A stretch of DNA of 5,862 nucleotides from an uncultured Parasphingopyxis sp. (GTDB lineage: Bacteria; Pseudomonadota; Alphaproteobacteria; Sphingomonadales; Sphingomonadaceae), in the NCBI GenBank assembly GCA_905479515.1, contig CAJQMX010000041.1, positions 1 through 5,862 of the forward strand. Reading direction: 5' to 3'. Each line of letters opens with the position of its first letter. Within the stretch, counting starts at the first letter, position 1. Below are positions 1 to 5,862 of this stretch, in pieces. The notes under the pieces were generated by a model. That model searched no databases, was not told where the DNA came from, and was given only the letters and a program-made list of their open reading frames with translations. The position numbers were made by a program, and so were the translations under genes.

Positions 1-720
1 CTGGCAGATTCGGACGGCCGAAATTTACGGCGTCTGACGAATATCGGCAGCACGGATACGCCTTCATGGTCTCCGGATGGGCGGTTGATCGCATTTGTGC
101 GGCAAGGTGAAAACAATGCCGATATTTACATTCTGGACATGGCCGATGGCACCACGCGCCCTGCCATCACCGGGCCAGCCTATGATATCCATCCAACCTG
201 GTCGCTCGATGGCAGCCGCCTGATATTCACCCGTTACACCGATGGCAGGGACGAATTTGAGGCCCTCACACTGCATATTGCCAATCCGGATGGTTCGGAG
301 GAGCGCACCCTAGGCACAGCAAGCTATGGCTCCCTGTCACCAGATGGTGCGCATATCGCCTATTGGCGATATTTTGATGGCAATGCCGAAATCGCTGTTG
401 CGAGCGCCGATGGCTCCAGCGAACGCCGCCTCACCTTTGACCCTGCATTTGATGGCTGGCCCTCATGGTCACCGGACGGCCAGTTGATTGCCTTTGCCCG
501 GCGGAGCGATGCAGGCACGCATATACGTCTATTGCACACAGAATCCGGCGAAAATTGTGCCGTTACCCAAGATCAGAGCTCCGATACATCACCGCGGTGG
601 CGGCGGGACGGAACGGGTCTATATTTTGATCGTTCCGGCGATGGACAGCTTTTGATCATGTCCCTTGGGTTCGGCGAACTGTCTCCTACACAGGTTCAAT
701 CCCCTGAAACCGACAATTAG
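1..720 (+). CDS. TolB-like PD40 beta-propeller protein, C-terminal part (5' end outside window)
   Basis: The frame is open from the first base to the TAG at 718-720, giving 239 residues; the true start lies upstream, so a start at the TTG at 85 would only be an artefact of the window edge. The visible part is built of PD40/WD40-like repeats. A WSPDG-type motif recurs at residues 23-27 (WSPDG), 67-71 (WSLDG), 112-116 (LSPDG), 156-160 (WSPDG) and 200-204 (WRRDG), a spacing of 44-45 residues, each followed by a short hydrophobic strand such as LIAFVR, LIFTR, IAYWR or LIAFAR. This is the blade pattern of TolB and related propellers, which are usually exported and act in protein-protein contacts or as a domain of peptidases or regulators. 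No catalytic domain follows the last blade. It is probably not tolB itself, since no tol-pal genes are present, but the N-terminus that would decide between an exported protein and a DNA-binding fusion is not visible. Specific function unknown. Confidence 0.85.
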   Translation: MADSDGRNLRRLTNIGSTDTPSWSPDGRLIAFVRQGENNADIYILDMADGTTRPAITGPAYDIHPTWSLDGSRLIFTRYTDGRDEFEALTLHIANPDGSEERTLGTASYGSLSPDGAHIAYWRYFDGNAEIAVASADGSSERRLTFDPAFDGWPSWSPDGQLIAFARRSDAGTHIRLLHTESGENCAVTQDQSSDTSPRWRRDGTGLYFDRSGDGQLLIMSLGFGELSPTQVQSPETDN

Positions 721-1859
<1,139 letters not shown>

Positions 1860-1860
1860 A

Positions 1861-1890
1861 CTGGCCGTTTAAGCCAAGGGAGAGGGCCAG
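1861..1890 (+). promoter_or_regulatory. mreC ribosome binding site with flanking inverted repeat
   Basis: The mreB-mreC gap contains AAGGGAG (1876-1882), a strong Shine-Dalgarno eight bases before the ATG at 1891, which fixes that start. The gap is bounded by a perfect six-base inverted repeat, CTGGCC (1861-1866) and GGCCAG (1885-1890), which would place the Shine-Dalgarno in an 18-base loop and end directly against the start codon. A shorter competing hairpin, TGGC (1862-1865) with GCCA (1873-1876), would leave the Shine-Dalgarno free. The ribosome site is well supported; a regulatory role for the repeats is only a possibility. Confidence 0.6.
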
Positions 1891-2808
1891 ATGGCCTCAG
1901 AAGGATCGAAGCGCCCCGGATTTTCCCGCCGCGCGCGTTTCGGCCTGTTCGCCGGATACGTTGTCGCGATTACGGGTGCGCTGGTCGGCGCGGGTCTCGT
2001 TGTCATCGCGATATTCGATCCGCAGGGCTATGCCTCTATTCGGGGCGGCATGAGTGATATCACGGCGCCCATTTCGTCAAGCGGTCGCAGCGCTGTGCAA
2101 AGCGGCGGGCGGATCGACAACTATATCGCCAACTGGTGGAATGCAGGGCAGCAAAATGCTGATTTGCGCGCCGAGCTCGATATCGCCCGACGGCGACTTA
2201 TCGAGGCGCGCGCGACTGAATTGGAAAATCGACGGTTGCGCGAACTCGTCAATCTTATCGAGGGCGAAACCGAAACGATCGCCACGGCCCGGCTCGTCAA
2301 TTCCAGCCTCACAAGCACGCGCCGCACGGCCACGCTGTTCGCGGGTCGCAACCAAGGCGTGATGGCAGGGCAACCCGTCCGCGCTGCTGATGGCCTTGTC
2401 GGGCGCATCATCGACAGCGGGCGCACGGCTTCGCGCGTCCTTTTGCTGACTGACCGATCCAATATCGTGCCCGTGCGCCTGACCCGTGACGGTACCCCGG
2501 CATTCACAACGGGCCGCGGCGATGGGAGCGTTGAAGTGCGTTCGCTTGAAGCTGGCCGCGATTCCTTTGAAGAAGGCGATGTGCTTGTTACCAGCGGTAC
2601 CGGCGGCATCTATCCGCCCAATGTGCCGGTCGCGGTGATTATCCAGACGTTCGGGGATACCGCGCTGGCTACGCCGCTGGCCAATCCTGCGGCACTCGAC
2701 TTCGCTATCGTGCAAGCGGCCTATGAACCGGCAGTAGAAGCCACCGAATCATCGGAAGAAGCCGCTCCGGACGGCAATCTCGCGCCGGGATTTTCGGAAA
2801 CTCCATGA
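1891..2808 (+). CDS. mreC: Rod-shape determining protein MreC
   Basis: A bitopic inner-membrane protein of 305 residues whose periplasmic part binds and activates PBP2 and so the RodA-PBP2 synthase. The layout is typical of the family: a basic cytoplasmic N-terminus (KR, RRAR within 1-17), one membrane segment at about 18-41, and a coiled coil at about 88-124 (NADLRAELDIARRRLIEAR and onward), followed by the two-barrel MreC core. Core landmarks are GLVGRI (168-173), TDRSNIVPV (187-195) and EEGDVLVTSGTGGIYPPN (227-244). From about 280 an acidic tail rich in E, A, S and P follows, probably disordered. The start is fixed by a good Shine-Dalgarno. The stop overlaps the mreD start in ATGA, so MreD should be made in a ratio coupled to MreC. 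Length and motifs look intact. Confidence 0.96.
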   Translation: MASEGSKRPGFSRRARFGLFAGYVVAITGALVGAGLVVIAIFDPQGYASIRGGMSDITAPISSSGRSAVQSGGRIDNYIANWWNAGQQNADLRAELDIARRRLIEARATELENRRLRELVNLIEGETETIATARLVNSSLTSTRRTATLFAGRNQGVMAGQPVRAADGLVGRIIDSGRTASRVLLLTDRSNIVPVRLTRDGTPAFTTGRGDGSVEVRSLEAGRDSFEEGDVLVTSGTGGIYPPNVPVAVIIQTFGDTALATPLANPAALDFAIVQAAYEPAVEATESSEEAAPDGNLAPGFSETP

Positions 2809-3320
2809 GCCGATTGCACGCCGCTGACGAAAATCTGGCGCTCGTCCGCGCGCAGCTCAGCCTGATACCATCGGCCAGCGTTATCGTCGGATCGCTTGTC
2901 TGTCTGGTTCCGCTGATCGCTCAGGCACCGATCCTGCCACCGATTGCGCTGATGGTGTTTCTCGCCTGGCGATTCCTGCGTCCCGAAATATGGCCGATCT
3001 GGGCTGGCCTGCCCTTTGGCCTGTTTGACGACCTGATTTGCGGCCATCCGATTGGTAGCGGCATGCTGCTCTGGACGATCATTTTGCTCACGCTCGACCT
3101 TGCTGCGAACCGCGCAATGTGGCGCGATTACTGGATTGATTGGCTGGCCGCGACAGCCGCGCTGGTTTTCTATATCATGGCGAACATGGTGTTGACTGTG
3201 CTTACTGGCGGAGGGTGGGTTATTGCCCCGTTGCTGCCCCAAATCGCCGCTGCCACTTTGCTGTTCCCTCTGTTTCTGCGCCTGTGCGCGCGGCTCGACC
3301 GACAGAGGCTAACCCTGTGA
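2805..3320 (+). CDS. mreD: Rod-shape determining protein MreD
   Basis: A 171-residue polytopic inner-membrane protein of the elongasome that partners MreC. It is hydrophobic almost throughout, with likely membrane segments near 20-40, 42-57, 64-80, 85-104, 112-134 and 138-160, and short charged ends. The MreD family signature is visible in the middle: WAGLPFGLFDDLICG (66-80) followed by HPIGSGMLLW (81-90). Its ATG overlaps the mreC TGA (ATGA). The upstream sequence has only a weak ribosome site (GGAAA at 2796-2800, four bases away), so translation most likely depends on ribosomes finishing mreC. Its own stop overlaps the GTG of mrdA. MreD is poorly conserved in sequence, but the signature, size and position between mreC and mrdA make the assignment safe. 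Confidence 0.94.
   Translation: MSRLHAADENLALVRAQLSLIPSASVIVGSLVCLVPLIAQAPILPPIALMVFLAWRFLRPEIWPIWAGLPFGLFDDLICGHPIGSGMLLWTIILLTLDLAANRAMWRDYWIDWLAATAALVFYIMANMVLTVLTGGGWVIAPLLPQIAAATLLFPLFLRLCARLDRQRLTL
3304..3308 (+). promoter_or_regulatory. Ribosome binding site that decides the mrdA GTG start
   Basis: AGAGG inside the last codons of mreD lies eight bases before GTG 3317. The alternative in-frame ATG at 3353 has no purine-rich run at a usable distance. The GTG also overlaps the mreD stop (GTGA), as the ATG does at the neighbouring junctions. Together these favour the GTG. Confidence 0.7.
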
Positions 3321-5299
3321 AGCGCAGGCCGTCGCTTTCGATCAATGATAATATGCGCAAGACCATCTATTCGCGTCGTTCAATGCTGCTCGGCGGTGCG
3401 CAGCTTGGCGTGGCCGGATTGCTGGGCGCGCGCATGGCCTGGATTTCGATTGCCGAGAATGAGCGCTGGCAGCTGCTTTCAGAAAGCAATCGTGTCCAGC
3501 TGAGCCTGATTCCCCCGCGCCGCGGCTGGATCGTGGACCGGTCAGGCCAGCCCATAGCGATGAACCGTTCGGACTTTCGTGTCGATCTGATCCCGGACCG
3601 GCTGCAGCACCCCAACCGGGTAATAGCTGCGCTGACCGAACTGCTGGATCTGCCGGAAGAAGAGGTCGCCCGGATCCGGGCCGATCTTGAAGACGCCGCC
3701 GGTTACCAGCCGGTGCAGGTGGCCGGTGGACTGGAATGGGAACAATTTGCAGCGGTGAATGTCCGCCTGCCCGAACTTCCCGGTGTCTCCCCACTGCAAG
3801 GCTATTCACGCTACTATCCCGCCGGCCCCGCGGTCGCCCATCTCGTGGGGTATGTGGGCGCGCCGAGCCGCGAAGAATATGAAGAGACCCGCGATCCGAT
3901 CCTCATGGTTCCGGGGTTCAAGATCGGCAAGGATATGCTCGAACAGACGATGGAAGATCGTTTGCGCGGACAGCCCGGCGCGCGGCGCGCAGAAGTGACA
4001 GCACGCGGTGAGCTGGTGCGCGAGCTTGATACGCGGCCCGATGTCAGCGGTGATGTCCTGCGGCTGACCGTTGATGCAGGGCTGCAGGCCTATGCCGCGC
4101 GCAGGCTGGGCCCGGAATCCGGCTCGGTCGTGGTGATTGATACGCTGACCGGCGGTATCCTCGCCATGACATCGATGCCGGCCTATGATCCCAACAGCTT
4201 TTCTGACGGCATCAGCCATGTTGAATGGAACATGCTGTCGGAAGATGATCATGTACCGCTGCGCAACAAGACGCTGCAGGGCCTCTATCCCCCCGGCTCG
4301 ACGGTGAAGCCGATGAACGCGCTGGCGCTGCTCGGCCAGGGCATTGATCCCGAAGAAACAGTGAGCTGTTCCGGGCGCGCGCGCATTGCCGGCGGCAATT
4401 TTCACTGCTGGCGGCGCGGCGGCCATGGTGCGGTCAATATGAACCGGGCGATATCGCAGAGCTGCGATATCTATTTCTACCAGATGGGCGTGCGTATCGG
4501 GATGGATCCGCTGGCGCGAACCGCCCGTACCCTGGGCCTTGGGCAACGGTTTGACCGCCTCCCCGTTCCCTATCAATATTTCGGCACCGTGCCCGATCCC
4601 GCATGGAAATTGCGCCGCTTCAACGAGGAATGGCAGACCTATGACACGGTCAACGCCACCATCGGCCAGGGCTATATGCTCACCAATCCCCTGCAGCTGG
4701 CAATCATGGCCGCGCGGATCGGGTCTGGCCGAAACCTGACACCCCATCTCGTCGCCGCCAATGCTGGCGCGCAAGCCGCACCGCTCAATTTCTCGGCAGA
4801 GCATTTCGATATCGTCCGGCAGGGCATGAGCGATGTTGTCAACGGCGCAGGCACGGCCGGGCGCGCACGCCTCCCCATCGAGGGCGTCCAGCTTGCCGGC
4901 AAGACCGGGACGGCCCAGGTCCGCCGCATTACCATGGCCGAGCGCGCTGGCGGTGTGCGGTCCAATGCCAGCCTGCCCTGGGAATTGCGCGATCACGGCC
5001 TGTTCGTCTGTTACGCCCCGACCGACAATCCGCGCTATGCCGCTGCTGTTGTGGTCGAGCATGGCGGCGGCTCTGGCGCTGCCTATCCGGTTGCGCGCGA
5101 TGTCCTCACCTATCTCTTCGATCAGGATAAGGCGATGGAAGCGCTTGAACGCTATGAAGCGGGCTGGGGCGGAGATATCACCACGCGTATGGCGAGGATG
5201 GAAGCGGAGTATCGCGCCCGTCAGGCCGCAGCGCAAGCGGGCACCTTGACGGATCCGCTTGCAAACCGCGCAGCCCGTGACCCGGAGACGGGAGAATGA
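3317..5299 (+). CDS. mrdA: Penicillin-binding protein 2, elongasome transpeptidase
   Basis: A class B PBP of 660 residues from GTG 3317. It is the D,D-transpeptidase that cross-links peptidoglycan during elongation, anchored in the inner membrane with its catalytic domain in the periplasm. In order: a cytoplasmic basic stretch with twin arginines (SRRSMLL, 19-25); a membrane anchor at about 23-46; the class B pedestal with PPRRGWIVDRSGQPIA (66-81), YYPAGPAVAHLVGYVG (166-181) and GKDMLEQTMEDRLRG (204-218); and the transpeptidase domain from about 265. Active-site motifs are complete: S328-T-V-K331 (catalytic Ser), S382-C-D384 and K529-T-G531. C351, C364, H370 and C383 match the spacing of the PBP2 zinc site. 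The protein runs about 130 residues past KTG, about 40 more than E. coli PBP2, ending in a charged, Ala/Arg/Glu-rich tail from about 603. The longer frame upstream of 3317 is only overlap with mreD. Confidence 0.97.
   Translation: MKRRPSLSINDNMRKTIYSRRSMLLGGAQLGVAGLLGARMAWISIAENERWQLLSESNRVQLSLIPPRRGWIVDRSGQPIAMNRSDFRVDLIPDRLQHPNRVIAALTELLDLPEEEVARIRADLEDAAGYQPVQVAGGLEWEQFAAVNVRLPELPGVSPLQGYSRYYPAGPAVAHLVGYVGAPSREEYEETRDPILMVPGFKIGKDMLEQTMEDRLRGQPGARRAEVTARGELVRELDTRPDVSGDVLRLTVDAGLQAYAARRLGPESGSVVVIDTLTGGILAMTSMPAYDPNSFSDGISHVEWNMLSEDDHVPLRNKTLQGLYPPGSTVKPMNALALLGQGIDPEETVSCSGRARIAGGNFHCWRRGGHGAVNMNRAISQSCDIYFYQMGVRIGMDPLARTARTLGLGQRFDRLPVPYQYFGTVPDPAWKLRRFNEEWQTYDTVNATIGQGYMLTNPLQLAIMAARIGSGRNLTPHLVAANAGAQAAPLNFSAEHFDIVRQGMSDVVNGAGTAGRARLPIEGVQLAGKTGTAQVRRITMAERAGGVRSNASLPWELRDHGLFVCYAPTDNPRYAAAVVVEHGGGSGAAYPVARDVLTYLFDQDKAMEALERYEAGWGGDITTRMARMEAEYRARQAAAQAGTLTDPLANRAARDPETGE
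4450..4471. repeat. Near-perfect 22-base palindrome inside mrdA
   Basis: GATATCGCAG (4450-4459) is the exact reverse complement of CTGCGATATC (4462-4471), separated by only AG. It encodes the residues around the PBP2 SxD motif (ISQSCDI), so coding constraint alone may explain it. It includes an ATA isoleucine codon, which looks out of place in this GC-rich coding sequence. Confidence 0.6.
5284..5287 (+). promoter_or_regulatory. rodA ribosome binding site within mrdA
   Basis: GGAG in the last codons of mrdA lies eight bases before ATG 5296, a normal distance. A second GGGAG (5290-5294) is too close to serve. rodA can therefore recruit ribosomes itself as well as use coupling through the ATGA overlap. 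Confidence 0.6.
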
Positions 5300-5862
5300 G
5301 CGCGCGTCAGGATTCACTGGTTCCCGAGCAAATCGCTCAATTGCCGTGGCGGCTAATCCTGCTGGTGCTGGCCATTGCCGGTTTTGGACTGGCGATCCTC
5401 TATTCAGCAGCCGGCGGCCAGATGCAGCCTTGGGCAGCATCCCAGGCCGTCCGTTTCATGGTCTTCTTCGCCATGGCCATCATACTTTCCCGGTTTCGGG
5501 AAGAGCATTGGCAGTTCTTTGCCTATCCTGTCTATGTCGCGACATTGCTGGCGCTTTTGAGCGTGGAAATCATCGGCCAGGTCGGCGGTGGCAGCCAGCG
5601 CTGGCTCAACCTCGGTTTCATGACGATCCAGCCTTCCGAGATCATGAAACCCGTGCTTATTCTCGCCCTAGCCAAATTTTACGATTCCCTGCCCTCTGGT
5701 GAACTGCGGCAGCTCGTGGCGATCTGGCCAGCGCTGCTGTTGATGGGCCTGCCAGCCGCCCTGGTGGTCATCCAGCCAGACCTTGGAACAACCGTGGTGC
5801 TGGTCGCAGCAGGCATCACGATCATGTTTCTCGCCGGATTGCCGCTGCGCTTGTTTATCGGC
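5296..5862 (+). CDS. rodA: RodA, SEDS-family peptidoglycan glycosyltransferase, N-terminal half (3' end outside window)
   Basis: The frame is open from ATG 5296, which overlaps the mrdA stop in ATGA, to the last base, giving 189 residues, about half of the roughly 370 of E. coli RodA. RodA is the multi-pass inner-membrane enzyme that polymerises lipid II into glycan strands in a complex with PBP2. Visible landmarks are hydrophobic segments at about 18-37, 52-64, 74-94, 115-128, 140-158 and 165-183; the SEDS signature GGGSQRWLNLG (97-107) with W103 in the conserved RW pair; QPSEIMKP (112-119); and QPDLGTT (160-166). The catalytic aspartate of the family lies further downstream and cannot be checked. 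The short cytoplasmic N-terminus (MSARQDSLVPEQIAQLPWR) is normal for the family. Being next to and coupled with mrdA fits one-to-one complex formation. It should be read as incomplete because of the window edge, not as truncated. Confidence 0.96.
   Translation, partial: MSARQDSLVPEQIAQLPWRLILLVLAIAGFGLAILYSAAGGQMQPWAASQAVRFMVFFAMAIILSRFREEHWQFFAYPVYVATLLALLSVEIIGQVGGGSQRWLNLGFMTIQPSEIMKPVLILALAKFYDSLPSGELRQLVAIWPALLLMGLPAALVVIQPDLGTTVVLVAAGITIMFLAGLPLRLFIG

Noticed and set aside
2077..2715. Minus-strand open frames of 162-212 codons opposite mreC.
   Set aside because: They overlap each other and an intact mreC, and show low-complexity Arg/Ser/Pro/Ala composition with no motif; these are shadows.
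3140..3316. The N-terminal 59 codons of the longest mrdA reading frame.
   Set aside because: They lie inside mreD in another frame, do not resemble a PBP N-terminus, and contain histidine, arginine and proline runs typical of out-of-frame reading. The GTG at 3317 has a ribosome site and fits the operon.
3806..5440. A 544-codon open frame on the minus strand opposite mrdA and the start of rodA.
   Set aside because: It is antisense to a protein with complete PBP2 motifs, has no recognisable domain, is rich in Arg, Ala, Gly and His as expected for a reverse-strand shadow of GC-rich coding sequence, and crosses a real gene junction.

Overview
This window is almost entirely the rod-shape (elongasome) gene cluster of an alphaproteobacterium: mreB, mreC, mreD, mrdA (PBP2) and rodA, in that order and all on the + strand. 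The end of an unrelated TolB-like beta-propeller gene lies upstream. The MreB N-terminus and phosphate-1 region, the PBP2 N-terminal stretch with its twin arginines, the charged tail after the PBP2 transpeptidase domain and the GC-rich codon use all resemble Sphingomonadales proteins as I remember them. That placement is an inference from sequence feel, not from a search.

Layout. Positions 1-720 hold the C-terminal 239 residues of a PD40/TolB-like repeat protein whose start is outside the window. Positions 721-818 are a 98-base leader, the most likely place for the operon promoter; it holds a small hairpin that covers the weak mreB ribosome binding site. mreB follows (819-1859), then a 31-base spacer with a strong Shine-Dalgarno, then mreC (1891-2808). 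mreD (2805-3320), mrdA (3317-5299) and rodA (5296 to beyond the window end) each overlap the preceding gene by four bases (ATGA, GTGA, ATGA), so the last four genes should be translated as a coupled unit. No stretch longer than 100 bases lacks a gene.

How the genes work together. MreB forms membrane-bound actin-like filaments. MreC and MreD link these across the inner membrane to the synthesis enzymes. RodA (SEDS glycosyltransferase) polymerises lipid II, and PBP2 (class B transpeptidase) cross-links the new glycan. The catalytic motifs of MreB and PBP2 are intact; only the N-terminal half of RodA is visible, and what is visible is normal.

I see no undescribed system, mobile element, CRISPR array or RNA gene here. 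The points worth a second look are modest: a Tat-like twin-arginine motif in the PBP2 membrane anchor, a Cys/Cys/His/Cys set in PBP2 matching the known zinc-site geometry, possible initiation-region hairpins before mreB and mreC, a near-perfect palindrome inside mrdA, and the unexplained propeller protein next to the operon.
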